The position numbers and the translations under genes were made by a program. This document shows, in pieces, positions 1 through 9,136 of a stretch of DNA of 64,000 nucleotides (positions are counted from its first letter, which is position 1; the number at the start of each line of letters is the position of its first letter). Below the pieces are notes generated by a model, which was not told the origin of the DNA, did no database searches, and saw only the letters and a program-made list of their open reading frames with translations. This stretch comes from DATCYX01 sp963714425 (GTDB lineage: Bacteria; Chloroflexota; Anaerolineae; Anaerolineales; UBA4823), in NCBI GenBank assembly GCA_963714425.1, contig CAVQOI010000010.1, forward strand, positions 261,248 to 325,247, in the 5' to 3' direction.

Positions 1-348
1 GTCTTCTTTGCCGTGTGCACGCAGCTGGTGCCGGTGCTGTCTATGACCCTGTTCCCTTATCTGAAGCCTGACCTGTTCGAGAACTCCAGCGCTTTTGTAC
101 GGCGCAAGTTCGGTGGAGTCCCCGTGATTACCATCGTCGGGGCGATCACCATGGGTTATTTACTGTGGATGATCATCGCTTCATTCATGTTCCCGGCAGT
201 GGGTGGGCGCATCGGCTCTGGGACTCTCTTGACGCTGGCTGGTTTCATTATCAGCGGCCTGGTGGTCTTCTACGTTGCGCGGGCTTACCGCATGCGCTCT
301 GAAGGCATCGATATCAGGTGGACATTCCAGTCCATCCCGCCGATTTAA
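1..348 (+). CDS. APC-family amino acid permease, C-terminal part
   Basis: The frame is open from base 1, so the gene begins outside the window. The visible 115 residues hold two strongly hydrophobic segments (about residues 42-65 and 75-95). A basic tail follows that ends in a GIDIRWTFQSIPP-type motif. That tail, with a YR(M/R)R stretch after the last membrane segment, is typical of APC-superfamily amino acid permeases, so the protein probably carries amino acids or polyamines across the inner membrane. The substrate cannot be judged from this fragment. A strong hairpin follows the stop codon at 365-396. Confidence 0.7.
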   Translation, partial: VFFAVCTQLVPVLSMTLFPYLKPDLFENSSAFVRRKFGGVPVITIVGAITMGYLLWMIIASFMFPAVGGRIGSGTLLTLAGFIISGLVVFYVARAYRMRSEGIDIRWTFQSIPPI

Positions 349-364
349 TGGGTGTTTTCTACAC

Positions 365-396
365 AATCAGGGAGGGGCTTGCGCTCCTCCCTGATT
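365..396 (+). terminator. Hairpin terminator after the permease
   Basis: Perfect 11-bp arms (365-375 and 386-396, AATCAGGGAGG and its complement) enclose a 10-nt loop, 17 bp after the permease stop. There is no clear T-tract, so this is a likely but not certain terminator. Confidence 0.5.
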
Positions 397-401
397 CAAG
401 A

Positions 402-458
402 AGCCTTGCAAAGGTTCGAGCAAAAGCCGATCTGTTCTCATTCAACCTTCGCAAGGCT
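402..458. repeat. AGCCTTGC-type hairpin repeat, copy 1
   Basis: Arms 402-416 and 444-458 are near-perfect inverted repeats (one mismatch) of AGCCTTGCGAAGGTT around a 27-nt spacer. The same arms recur at 53122-53183 with a different spacer, so this is a dispersed intergenic element. Confidence 0.6.
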
Positions 459-509
459 GTCGGTTTGCTGTAAGCTTTATGCCGTTGCATAAGATATTTA
501 AGGTAAATT

Positions 510-1490
510 ATGAAACTTGGTAACCTATTTCGTAGCTCAAAAATGACCCGCATACTCTACGGCTCCGACTTCCATGGCTCGGAGGCCGTTTACCGCAAAT
601 TCCTCTCCGCCTCTCTGCAGTACGAGGCAGATATCCTCATCGTGGGGGGAGATGTGACCGGCAAAGCCATGATCCCCATCGTCCACCAGGGCGGCGGGCG
701 CTATGTGGGCTATGTGTTCGGGCGCCGGGAGGAGCCCTCGACCCCGGACGACGTAGAAAAGTTGAAGAAGACCATCAGCAATGTGGGCTTCTATCCGATT
801 GTCATCGATAAAGACGAAGCCCAGGCGCTGGAATCGGATAAGTCACTCATGGATAAACGCTTCGAGGGCGAGATGATCCAGCGCGTGCGCGATTGGATGG
901 AACTGGCGGAGCAAACCTTGCTTCCCAAGAAGAAAATACTGTACTTCATGCCTGGCAACGACGACCTGGACTCGATCGATGCGATTATTGACCAGTACGA
1001 GCACATTCATAATCCGGATATGCGCCGCTTTGTGATTGAGGAAACCTATGAGCTGTACGGGCTCTCCAACTCCAATATGACCCCCTGGGCATGCGCCCGC
1101 GACCTGGAGGAGGAGGACCTGGCTAAGAAGCTGGAGGAGCTCGAGAAGCTGGTGGTCAACCCGGACCGGGCGATTATGGCCCTGCACGTGCCGCCTTATG
1201 GATCGACTCTGGATGTCTGTCCGGAGCTGGATGAGAATCTGAAGATTATCACTATGGGCGGACAGGTGGTGATGAAATCTGCTGGCTCCACCGCAGTCAA
1301 AGCCTTTATTGACAGAATGCAGCCGATGCTCACTTTGCACGGGCACATCCACGAATCACCCGGCCACACCCGCCTGGGGCGCACGCTGGCGATCAATGCT
1401 GGCAGCGAGTACGCCGAGGGCATTCTCAAGGCAGCCATCATCAACCTGGAGGGCGGAAAGGTCAAAGGGCACCTGCTAATATCGGGATGA
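510..1490 (+). CDS. Metallophosphoesterase
   Basis: This 326-residue protein belongs to the calcineurin-like metallophosphoesterase superfamily, which hydrolyses phosphomono- or diesters at a two-metal centre. The metal-binding motifs are present in order: D20-x-H22 in SDFHG, GD at residues 47-48, GND in PGNDD, a later H near HVPP, and GHxH in HGHIHE towards the C terminus. There is no signal peptide, so it is probably cytosolic. AAGG six bases upstream supports the start at 510. A second ATG at 543 also gives a complete domain but lacks a ribosome binding site. The substrate is unknown. Confidence 0.88.
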   Translation: MKLGNLFRSSKMTRILYGSDFHGSEAVYRKFLSASLQYEADILIVGGDVTGKAMIPIVHQGGGRYVGYVFGRREEPSTPDDVEKLKKTISNVGFYPIVIDKDEAQALESDKSLMDKRFEGEMIQRVRDWMELAEQTLLPKKKILYFMPGNDDLDSIDAIIDQYEHIHNPDMRRFVIEETYELYGLSNSNMTPWACARDLEEEDLAKKLEELEKLVVNPDRAIMALHVPPYGSTLDVCPELDENLKIITMGGQVVMKSAGSTAVKAFIDRMQPMLTLHGHIHESPGHTRLGRTLAINAGSEYAEGILKAAIINLEGGKVKGHLLISG

Positions 1491-1583
1491 GTTACAATCT
1501 TCACCGCACAGAGCGCAGAGAACGCGAAAAAAACACCTCAGCGCTCTTGGTGTACTCCGCACTAATCGTCATCAAGTGAGGTT

Positions 1584-2366
1584 ATGGGCAAATACGGCGA
1601 GATCCAAGAGGACTTCTTCACCGAACGCACCCGCATCCTGGAAGCGCTGGAGCAGCCGGAAAACCGTCATGTGATTATGCGCCTGATCGGCGCCCTGGCG
1701 TTCCGCACCCACTGTCCACAGTTTGGCTATCTGCAGGATGCACTGGGGCGAAAGTTTACCGATATCGACTTCGCTGCTTATCGTCGCTACTCGCGCGAGA
1801 TCACCCGGCTCCTGACCGCTCTGGGCTACGTGGAAGAGAAAATGGTCACGCAGCTCTTCGGGGACGCGCGCATGCTCTTCAACGACCCGGTCTTCGGGAG
1901 GCACATTGACATCTTCTTTGAGAAGCTGGATTTCTGCCACCCGGTCGTGTTTACAGGCCGCCTGGAGGTTGAGCAGTATACCCTGCCTCTGGCGGAGCTG
2001 CTGCTGGAGAAAATGCAGATCGTGCAGATCAACGAGAAAGATCTGATCGACTCGATCATGCTGCTGCGCGAGCATCCTGTGGGCGATAGCGATCAGGAGA
2101 CCATCAGCGCCAGGGTGATCGCAGCGATCCTGGGCTACGATTGGGGCTTCTGGCGCACTGTTACAGGAAACTTAAAGCTATTGGACGAGACTTTAGATCG
2201 CTACCCGAGCCTGACCGACGAGGACCGGCAGGTGGTGCGCCAGCGAATAATAGAATTACAAGAAGCCATCCAGCGCCAGCCTAAGTCCGTGAAGTGGAAA
2301 TTGCGCAGCCGCATTGGTGAGCGCGTCAAGTGGTACAAAGACGTCGAAGAACTGATGAATCGCTGA
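1584..2366 (+). CDS. Nucleotidyltransferase-like protein
   Basis: This 260-residue soluble protein has the layout of a minimal nucleotidyltransferase fold. An early helix with ALAFR is followed by GRKFTDIDFAAY (around residues 54-65), where D-I-D could be the metal-binding pair. A second acidic strand HIDIFF lies about 50 residues later, and the C-terminal half is helical. The closest general type is the AbiEii/MNT-like nucleotidyltransferases, but no antitoxin partner lies next to it. GAGG sits just before the ATG. It lies between the phosphoesterase and an aminotransferase on the same strand. The function is unknown and the family call is moderate. Confidence 0.55.
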   Translation: MGKYGEIQEDFFTERTRILEALEQPENRHVIMRLIGALAFRTHCPQFGYLQDALGRKFTDIDFAAYRRYSREITRLLTALGYVEEKMVTQLFGDARMLFNDPVFGRHIDIFFEKLDFCHPVVFTGRLEVEQYTLPLAELLLEKMQIVQINEKDLIDSIMLLREHPVGDSDQETISARVIAAILGYDWGFWRTVTGNLKLLDETLDRYPSLTDEDRQVVRQRIIELQEAIQRQPKSVKWKLRSRIGERVKWYKDVEELMNR

Positions 2367-2435
2367 ACTTATGGTTCATTTTTCCTGTTACCCCTATCCC
2401 CCTTTGCCCCTTCCCCAAGGGAAGGGGGAATACTC

Positions 2436-2486
2436 CCGAACCCAGGGATATGCGGGCGCTTTTCGCCTGAATATCCCTGGGTTCGG
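2436..2486. repeat. Long intergenic hairpin
   Basis: Perfect 16-bp arms (2436-2451 and 2471-2486, CCGAACCCAGGGATAT and its complement) enclose a 19-nt loop. The loop itself holds a GGCG/CGCC mini-stem. It lies between the nucleotidyltransferase-like gene and the aminotransferase gene and may be a terminator or a mobile palindromic repeat. Confidence 0.55.
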
Positions 2487-2513
2487 ATTAATCTCCCTGC
2501 TGAGGTAATTTTT

Positions 2514-3608
2514 GTGAAAAGCATTGAAGACTTCATTGTTCCCTGGGTAAGAGATTCTGAGCCCTACAGTGCCAAGCACATGGATTTCGCCTGGCAGCAC
2601 CCCGATGTGGTGCGCATGATGTCCAACGAAAACTTGCTTCCCCCCTCGCAAAGTGTGCTGGATGCCATCCTCGAGGCCAGCCGGCTGGGCAACCTGTACC
2701 CCGATTCGGGTCCCCAGTTGCGCCACAAGCTGGGCGAGATGTCTGGGCTGAGTGGTGAGAACGTCGTTCTGGGCAACGGCTCCACCGACGTAATCAACTT
2801 CGTGATCAATACCTTCGTCGCCCCCGGAGATGAGGTGGTCATCCCTGTGCCCACCTTCGCCATGTACGAGACGCGCACGCGTATCTCTGGCGGTGAGGCG
2901 GTATTGGTGCCCATGACGCCCGATTTTGACTGGGATATCGACGCAATGCTGGCTGCTGTCAGCCAGCGCACCCGTTTGATCTTCGTCTGCTCGCCCAATA
3001 ATCCCACCGGCAATCAGATCGCCGAGGAGGGTCTGAAGCGCTTGCTGTCATTGGGCATCCCTCTCTACTACGATGAGGCATACTTCGAGCTGGAAGCGCA
3101 GCCTGCATCCCGGGCAAGCTGGATCCAGCAGTATCCCCACATGGTGGTCGGACGCACGCTCTCCAAAGCCTTTGGCCTGGCTGGTTTTCGCGTGGGCTAC
3201 TGCCTGTGCAATGAGAGCCTGGCAAATTACTTCAACCGCGTCAAGCTGCCCTGGAATGTTGGTCTGCCTGCGCTGGCGGCTGCCCTGGCTGGCGTGGAAG
3301 ATGTTGAAGATGCGCACGCCAAGCGCCAGAACATTCTCAATGGCCGGGATGACATCATCGCCGCTATCAACCGCATGCCGGGCTTGCGCGTCTACCCTTC
3401 CGAAGGGAACTTTGTGCTCATCGACGCCAGCGCGCTGAACAAGCCATCCGACGAGATCGTGGACGCCATGATTAGGCGCGGCATCTTCATCCGCCCCATG
3501 CGCGGCCACCACATGGCCCAGGGTTTCGTGCGCGTCACAATCGGCACACCTGAGCAGAACCAGCGCTTCATCGAGGCGTTCAAAACATACATAGAGGAAA
3601 TTGAGTAG
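2514..3608 (+). CDS. Histidinol-phosphate aminotransferase-like PLP enzyme
   Basis: This is a 364-residue fold-type I aminotransferase. Family marks are SPNNPTG (residues 160-166), the D187-E-A-Y190 cofactor-binding strand, and the pyridoxal-phosphate lysine K218 in GRTLSKAFG, followed by the arginine-containing FRVGY. The overall pattern is that of HisC and related aminotransferases that act on histidinol phosphate or aromatic amino acids. No other his gene is nearby, so a role outside histidine synthesis is possible. The start is GTG with TGAGGTAA seven bases upstream. An FGGY kinase gene follows 49 bp downstream on the same strand. Confidence 0.85.
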   Translation: MKSIEDFIVPWVRDSEPYSAKHMDFAWQHPDVVRMMSNENLLPPSQSVLDAILEASRLGNLYPDSGPQLRHKLGEMSGLSGENVVLGNGSTDVINFVINTFVAPGDEVVIPVPTFAMYETRTRISGGEAVLVPMTPDFDWDIDAMLAAVSQRTRLIFVCSPNNPTGNQIAEEGLKRLLSLGIPLYYDEAYFELEAQPASRASWIQQYPHMVVGRTLSKAFGLAGFRVGYCLCNESLANYFNRVKLPWNVGLPALAAALAGVEDVEDAHAKRQNILNGRDDIIAAINRMPGLRVYPSEGNFVLIDASALNKPSDEIVDAMIRRGIFIRPMRGHHMAQGFVRVTIGTPEQNQRFIEAFKTYIEEIE

Positions 3609-3657
3609 ACCCCAGGGGTGGACTTCATGTCCCCCAGTCAATTAACGGCGACCCTCC

Positions 3658-5193
3658 ATGACCCTATCCCCTCAATACATCCTGGCTCACGATACTGGCA
3701 CCGGCGGCGACAAGGCGGTGATCACCGATTTGCACGGACGGGTAATCCACTCGGCTTACCAAGCATACGGTCTGAGCTACCCGCGAGCTGAGTGGGTGGA
3801 GCAGGACCCCGACGAGCTTTGGCAGAGCGTTGCCGCCACTACCCGCCAGGTGATCCAGGAATCCGGCATCTCTCCGGCAGATATCCTGGGAGTGGGCATC
3901 TCCGCCCAGATGTTCAACGCCCTTCCGGTAGACGAGCACTGTAAACCTTTGACCCCCATGCTGAGCTGGCTGGATCTACGCAGCATCCACCAGGCAGACC
4001 GCTTGCGGGGCAATGACATGCCCGCTTTCCTCTTCCGCCATACCGGCAATTTCCCCACTGCCAAAGATGTGATTCCCAAGATATTGTGGATTAAAGAAGA
4101 GCGCCCCGAGGTGTGGGAGCGCACAGCCCAGATCTTCGACTGTAAGGAGTACATTGTACACAAACTGACCGGGGTAGCTGCCACCGACTATGTGGGCGCC
4201 TCATGCTATTTCCTGTTCGACCCCTACCAGCGCGGCTGGTCTGCGGAAGCCTGCCAGCGCCTGGGCATCCCGCTGGATAAGTTGCCCCCCGCCTATCCTT
4301 GCACGGACGTGATCGGGGAGGTGACCCAGGAGGCGGCGCGTATCACGGGCCTTCTGCCCGGCACCCCCGTGATCAACTGCGGCGGCGATGTGGCCGCTGC
4401 CCAATCAGGTGCGGGCGCCAACCGGGACGGCAAAGCCCACCTGTGCATCGGTACTGCCACCTGGGTGGGCGTCTCAACGTCCGAGTTTAGGAACGATCCA
4501 GATAAGCCGTTGTGGGGATTGAGCCATTACCATCCCAATAAGTATGTCATCGCCGGCGAGATGGAGACCGGCGGCGGGGCGCTCATGTGGTTCCGCGATA
4601 CCCTGTTTGAAAACCAGGCAGGCCAGCCTTCTGGTGAGCTATCCACCTACGCGCTGATCAGCAATCTCGCCGAATCCCTGGAGCCGGGTGCGGATAAGCT
4701 CATCTTCCTGCCCTGGCTCTCGGGCGAGCGTGCCCCAGTGCTGGATCATTATGCCCGTGGCGCCTTTATCGGCTTGACCATGAGCCATAGCATCGCCCAC
4801 ATGGCGCGGGCGGTGATGGAGGGGGTTGCCTACCATATCCGCTGGATTTGCGAGACGATGGAGCGCCTGGGCTTCCACTTCGATCAGGTCAACGCCATCG
4901 GCGGTGGGTGCAAGAGCGAGATCTGGCCCCAGATCATCAGCGACGTCACCGGGAAAGAGCTGCACGTTGTAGAGCACCCGCTGGAAGCCGGCGCCATGGC
5001 GGCTGCCTTGTGCGTGGCGGTGGGCATGGGTATCCATGCCAGCATGGATGAGGTCGATGACCTGATCCAAATCAGGCGCGTGGTGCGCCCGGCCAGTGCT
5101 CCTCAGAAGCGCTATGATGCGCTTTATAAAGTCTACCGCCAGCTGTACTCCGAGCTGGCGCCCCTCTACCGGGAAATGTATGAAATCCCATGA
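3658..5193 (+). CDS. FGGY-family carbohydrate kinase (xylulokinase-like)
   Basis: This 511-residue protein is a two-domain sugar kinase that phosphorylates a pentose, hexose or polyol with ATP. The N-terminal nucleotide loop reads HDTGTGGDKAV (residues 11-21) in place of the usual DxGTxxxK. The C-terminal FGGY signature region reads GGGCKSEIWPQIISDVTG, followed by EAGAMAAAL. Its length fits xylulokinases and related kinases. The exact sugar cannot be read from the motifs. It overlaps the next gene by four bases (ATGA), which suggests one transcript with the NERD gene. Confidence 0.85.
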   Translation: MTLSPQYILAHDTGTGGDKAVITDLHGRVIHSAYQAYGLSYPRAEWVEQDPDELWQSVAATTRQVIQESGISPADILGVGISAQMFNALPVDEHCKPLTPMLSWLDLRSIHQADRLRGNDMPAFLFRHTGNFPTAKDVIPKILWIKEERPEVWERTAQIFDCKEYIVHKLTGVAATDYVGASCYFLFDPYQRGWSAEACQRLGIPLDKLPPAYPCTDVIGEVTQEAARITGLLPGTPVINCGGDVAAAQSGAGANRDGKAHLCIGTATWVGVSTSEFRNDPDKPLWGLSHYHPNKYVIAGEMETGGGALMWFRDTLFENQAGQPSGELSTYALISNLAESLEPGADKLIFLPWLSGERAPVLDHYARGAFIGLTMSHSIAHMARAVMEGVAYHIRWICETMERLGFHFDQVNAIGGGCKSEIWPQIISDVTGKELHVVEHPLEAGAMAAALCVAVGMGIHASMDEVDDLIQIRRVVRPASAPQKRYDALYKVYRQLYSELAPLYREMYEIP

Positions 5194-5879
5194 AAAGCAT
5201 CCTCGATCGGAGTAAGATCGCCCGCCGGGCGACCCTTTCGAATATTGCCAGCGTCTCGGGCTTGATGATCTTGCTTGCCAGCGTGCTCATCCCGCTTTTC
5301 CGGGTGGAGCTCATGCTCTACGCCAACCTGCTCCTGGTGACCGGCTTGGGCGTGGCGATGACCGGCATCTACTTTGCCAATCGCTGGGTGAAGAAGCCCC
5401 GCCCTGAGACCAGCCTGGATGGTGCGCTCAAGTCGTTGAGCAACGCCCACCAGCTCTACCATTACCCTGCATTGGGATGCGATCACGTGCTGCTTACTCC
5501 CAACGGGGTGGTGGCATTGGAAACGGTGAACCTGGCTGGGCAGTTCACCTATACCAACGGGCGCTGGAAAGAGCAGATCAGCATCGGCAGAGCGCTGCGC
5601 TACATCGTTGAGGAGCACCTGGGTAATCCGGTGAAGAGCGCAGAACGGGCTGTGCAGGACCTTAAGAAGAAGCTGTCCCAGGAATTGGGGGACGAACATC
5701 CTGTCCCCGTAAAGGCTGTAGTGGTCTTCACCCATCCTGCCGCCCGGCTGAAGGTCGAAGGCTCGCCGCTGCCGGTGTGCACCATCGATAAGCTGCGCAA
5801 GCACGTACAATTCCAGGGCGCTAAGCTGGATAAGGCGCATTACGACCAGGTTGCAGCTTACCTGGAAAGCAAGGTCTGA
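5190..5879 (+). CDS. Membrane-anchored NERD-domain protein
   Basis: This 229-residue protein has two membrane segments at about residues 22-38 and 42-64 and then a soluble domain. The domain contains GCDHVLLTPNGVVALETVNLAGQ-like strands and VPVKAVVVFTHP, which match the nuclease-related (NERD) domain. NERD domains are remote relatives of restriction-like nucleases and often occur in membrane proteins of unknown job. The start overlaps the kinase stop by four bases. The gene is the last of its run. No terminator was recognised after it. Confidence 0.65.
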   Translation: MKSILDRSKIARRATLSNIASVSGLMILLASVLIPLFRVELMLYANLLLVTGLGVAMTGIYFANRWVKKPRPETSLDGALKSLSNAHQLYHYPALGCDHVLLTPNGVVALETVNLAGQFTYTNGRWKEQISIGRALRYIVEEHLGNPVKSAERAVQDLKKKLSQELGDEHPVPVKAVVVFTHPAARLKVEGSPLPVCTIDKLRKHVQFQGAKLDKAHYDQVAAYLESKV

Positions 5880-6165
5880 CGGGAGCGAATAAATGCCTTT
5901 TTACCTGGACACGGCCCAGGTTTCGTAGGCGCGACGGGCGGCTGAATTGGGCTGGGTGAGGGGAATCACCACATTGTGTGGGGCTATGCGCGCTTGAGAT
6001 TGCTGTTCTAGGCAATCGGTTCTCATCACGACAGGTGAGAACGCTGCACTGCCTGTAGCGGCTTGCAGACAGTTCGCCTCTGCAGTGTCTACGCTGTAAG
6101 CGCACCAAGCGCGGCCGGCGGGTTATTAATATTCGATCGCTCAGTCAGGTTGCTATTTTCGTGAT
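5880..6165. other. Gene-free gap
   Basis: The 286-bp gap between convergent genes holds only a small inverted repeat, GTTCTCA (6019-6025) and TGAGAAC (6036-6042). No convincing reading frame, RNA or strong terminator was seen. Confidence 0.5.
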
Positions 6166-6528
6166 CTAGCGTGCGAACAGCGAGCCGAGACCCCACATAG
6201 CCCCGCCAAATAACGCCGCGATCGCGATCCAGGCAAGCACACCGATGATGAGGAAGAGGATGCCCGCCGGGATGGCAGCGATGCTCCATTTGAGGATGAA
6301 GCCCACCATGGACCAGAAAGGCATCTTGATGTTGGTCACAAATACATCCATCGCCTCAGCCGTAGATCTTCGCGACTGGGCAGACAGGCGAGCGACGCTC
6401 TCATGCAACCTGGCTTGCCTGTCCTGCAGGTGGGTCAGCGTGGCGCTTACCTGGCGAAGAAGAAGGACCTGCTCTTGTAGCAGTTCCGTGGGGTTTTTGG
6501 ATTGAATGTCATGATCAGGTTGGTCCAT
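6166..6528 (-). CDS. Small coiled-coil membrane protein
   Basis: The protein has 120 residues. The first half is polar and helical with heptad-like leucines (about residues 15-65), suggesting a coiled coil. A long hydrophobic region of about 45 residues follows, enough for two membrane passes, and it ends in Gly-rich GGAMWGLGSLF. The start at 6528 is chosen because AAAGGAGG lies just upstream. The frame is open further upstream, but that part lacks a better start. The family is not recognised. It lies alone on the minus strand between plus-strand genes. Confidence 0.6.
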   Translation of the reverse strand: MDQPDHDIQSKNPTELLQEQVLLLRQVSATLTHLQDRQARLHESVARLSAQSRRSTAEAMDVFVTNIKMPFWSMVGFILKWSIAAIPAGILFLIIGVLAWIAIAALFGGAMWGLGSLFAR

Positions 6529-7063
6529 AATGCCTCCTTTATTATTTGCTGGCTGTGACGGTGGAACAATGGCGAATTGGATCTCCCTGCCCGCGAGTTT
6601 TAGCCGATGGTAGAGTAGCAGGCACCGAAAGGCAGGGGTGTTCCTGGATTGCAAGAGATGCAACCAGGGGTTTTCTGACTTTAGCCCCTTATCAAAGAGA
6701 TTTAACCCGGTCTCGTTTGTATTATATATCAGGTTAGGGGGTAGATGATGCGTAAATAATTGGATTTGGCTGAGCTCAAGACCAACCTTTGGGAAGGGCG
6801 ACATCTACCGCGTATCCGGCTTCGGTTAGCCCCTGGCGGATGAATTGGCCCAAGTCGGGTTCATCTTCAACGAAGAGAATGCGTATGATCTCATTATGGC
6901 ACACAATTCTACGACAGGAGTAAGATCATCATCCCGGCGTGGGGCAACGGAAACCCGCGCTAGCCACTCGATCATCTTGTATCGAGATATTATTGGTTAC
7001 AATACATCGATATAATTGGACAAATTTCCGTGAGGCGAGACGAAAATCGTACGATGAATCATT
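6529..7063. other. Gap with receiver remnant and promoter region
   Basis: Apart from the receiver fragment (6776-6904), no gene was seen. The part next to the histidine kinase is AT-rich. It contains a perfect TATAAT at 7011-7016 and a TATCGA/TCGATA inverted pair (6980-6985 and 7007-7012), which could be a promoter with an operator. No good -35 box at the usual spacing was found. Confidence 0.4.
6776..6904 (-). pseudogene. Truncated response-regulator receiver fragment
   Basis: The minus-strand translation of this stretch reads IIRILFVEDEPDLGQF and continues IRQGLTEAGYAVDVA. This is the first beta strand, acidic pocket and first helix of an OmpR-type receiver domain. It then runs into a stop after about 42 codons. 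No phospho-acceptor strand or DNA-binding domain follows. The expected ATG before RILFVEDE is ATA. It is therefore a remnant of a lost regulator, close to the complete kinase and regulator pair that starts at 7064. Confidence 0.6.
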
Positions 7064-9136
7064 ATGACTGACCTAGGGAATACCTCTGTAAAATACATAT
7101 CGCCTGGGGTTCTCAATTTTGGTGAGGCGCGTATGGCCTTGCTTGATATCGAAGCCGGGTTTTGGAGTATCCGCCGCCAATTAGAAGCGCTCATTGGCAA
7201 CCGGTTGACCAACAATGTGCTGCAGCAAGCCGGAGCGAACGGTGGGGCTTCTTTTGCGGAGTCTTTGGGTACCTCAAAAGACATTACCCAGCAAGGTCGT
7301 CTCTTTGCGAGCTGTGTGCAAGCATATCAGACCGCAGGGTTCGGTAAGTATGACATTGCAGAAGCGCAATGGCCGATCGGGCGCGTAATCATTCGAGCGC
7401 AGGATGCATTTGAGGCTTGGATGATGCGTCAACATGAACAACGTGTGGATGATCCGGTTTGCGCTTATACCGCTGGGGTGTTAGTTGGTTTTATCAATGT
7501 GATCAGCGACCGGCGCGATGTGGTTTGTATTGAACGTCATTGTCAGGCGCTGGGAGACGAGGCCTGTGAGTTTGAGTTACTTCCAGCCGCAGAGGTCGAT
7601 GAGCAGTCTGTTGTGGCATTCACGCCTGACCCAAAACTAGGCCGCCAAATCAACTTGCTAGAAATACTCTTCGAGCGTATGCCGATGGGGATCGCCGTTC
7701 TTGATCGCGAGTACCGCATACAGCGCTACAATCCCACCTGGGTGGATTATTCTAAAACGTATTCCCCGCCATCGGCTGCCCTTCTTGCACCTGGCGTAGG
7801 TTACTTCGAGCACCTGCCCGGCACCGAATCCATGGTCCTCCCCTTGTTTGACCGCACGCTGGACGGCGAGACAGTCCGACAAAATAGTGTGCGCCTGGAA
7901 TCAGAAGGGATTGTGACCTATTGGGATATCGTCCTGGCTCCGTTGGTCGAGAACGATAAGGTAGTCGGCATTCTGAGTGTATCCGTAGACGCCACAGAAC
8001 GAGAAGAAGCCAAGCAAAATCTCGAGCAGCGCGTTGTAGACCGTACGCGTGATCTGCAAATGTTGCTGGATGTTGCTGCGGCGACCAATCATTCGCTAAA
8101 CTTAGATGAAATGCTGGAGACCACCCTGGATCTACTGGTTACTTTAATTGGCGCCTCACGGGTTGGCGTGATGATAAAAGATGAGGCTTCAGGCGAGCTG
8201 GAAGCGCGCATGATCAGGCCTGCCCAGACGATCTCTCCCGAGGATCTTGAGCAAATCATGCCAGCCTGCGAAGCAGTCGCTGATAGCGATGAACCATTGT
8301 TTGTAGTCCCGGGTACTGAACAGAGATTCGTGGAACCGGGCGCGTTGCTCCCTCTTCGGGTGCAAGATCGAACCTTAGGTGTGCTGGTGATCGTCGGGAT
8401 GGAAGGCGAGCAGTTTAGTCCAGAACAACAAAGGCTGTTGAGATCCATTGCCGATCAGCTGGGGGTTGCCGTTGAAAATGCCCGTCTGTACAAGCAGGTA
8501 GAGCAGGCTGCTGTCACAATGGAACGCAGCCGCCTGGCCCGCGACCTGCACGATGCCGTGACTCAAACCCTGTTCTCAGCTAGTTTAGTCGCCGAGGTGC
8601 TCCCCAAACTTTGGGAAAAAGATCCAGATGAGGGTCGACGGCGATTAGAAGAAATCCGGCAACTAACCCGCGGCGCGCTGTCCGAAATGCGCACTTTGCT
8701 GCTGGAATTACGACCAGCCGCATTGGTTGATACCGATTTAGGGGATTTGATCAGCCACCTGATAAATGCATTCATTGCCCGCACACGCCTTACAGTGGAA
8801 TACAAAAAAGAAGTAGATGGGAACCCGCCTCCTGCAGTCAAAGAAGTCTTCTACAGGGTGGCTCAAGAGGCCTTTGCGAATATTGCCAAACACGCCGAAG
8901 CCACAAAGGTCTCAGCGAATCTCGCCTGCCAAAGCGAATATGTAGAATTGATCATCAAAGACAATGGATGCGGTTTCAATCCGGTTGAGGTCTCTGCTGA
9001 CCATCTCGGTTTGGGGATCATGGAAGAACGCGCCCATGGCATCCAAGCTAATTTAATCATAGACAGCCAACGCGACCAGGGATCGACAATCCAACTCACC
9101 TGGGAGTTAGCCAAAATGGAGCCTAAAAATGAGTGA
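7064..9136 (+). CDS. V4R-PAS-GAF sensor histidine kinase (NarX/DegS type)
   Basis: This 690-residue protein appears cytosolic, with no membrane segment. The N-terminal part (about 1-175) ends in CxxxGDEACEFE, the mark of V4R (XylR-N-like) small-molecule or metal-binding domains. A PAS domain (about 195-315), a short coiled linker, a GAF domain (about 340-475) and a HisKA_3 dimerisation helix follow. The phospho-acceptor is H496 in LARDLHDAVTQ. The C terminus is an HATPase with DNGCGF and GLGIMEERA. Such kinases phosphorylate NarL/FixJ regulators, and one starts within its last codons. The ligand is unknown, but V4R suggests a hydrophobic or cysteine-liganded signal. Confidence 0.88.
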   Translation: MTDLGNTSVKYISPGVLNFGEARMALLDIEAGFWSIRRQLEALIGNRLTNNVLQQAGANGGASFAESLGTSKDITQQGRLFASCVQAYQTAGFGKYDIAEAQWPIGRVIIRAQDAFEAWMMRQHEQRVDDPVCAYTAGVLVGFINVISDRRDVVCIERHCQALGDEACEFELLPAAEVDEQSVVAFTPDPKLGRQINLLEILFERMPMGIAVLDREYRIQRYNPTWVDYSKTYSPPSAALLAPGVGYFEHLPGTESMVLPLFDRTLDGETVRQNSVRLESEGIVTYWDIVLAPLVENDKVVGILSVSVDATEREEAKQNLEQRVVDRTRDLQMLLDVAAATNHSLNLDEMLETTLDLLVTLIGASRVGVMIKDEASGELEARMIRPAQTISPEDLEQIMPACEAVADSDEPLFVVPGTEQRFVEPGALLPLRVQDRTLGVLVIVGMEGEQFSPEQQRLLRSIADQLGVAVENARLYKQVEQAAVTMERSRLARDLHDAVTQTLFSASLVAEVLPKLWEKDPDEGRRRLEEIRQLTRGALSEMRTLLLELRPAALVDTDLGDLISHLINAFIARTRLTVEYKKEVDGNPPPAVKEVFYRVAQEAFANIAKHAEATKVSANLACQSEYVELIIKDNGCGFNPVEVSADHLGLGIMEERAHGIQANLIIDSQRDQGSTIQLTWELAKMEPKNE

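Noticed and set aside
402..430. GGTTCGAGC string resembling a tRNA T-arm
   Set aside because: No acceptor, D or anticodon arms could be built around it, and the bases belong to the hairpin repeat.
7047..7056. TCGTACGA palindrome before the histidine kinase
   Set aside because: It is only 8 bp without the N4 spacing and lies inside the leader, so it is probably chance.
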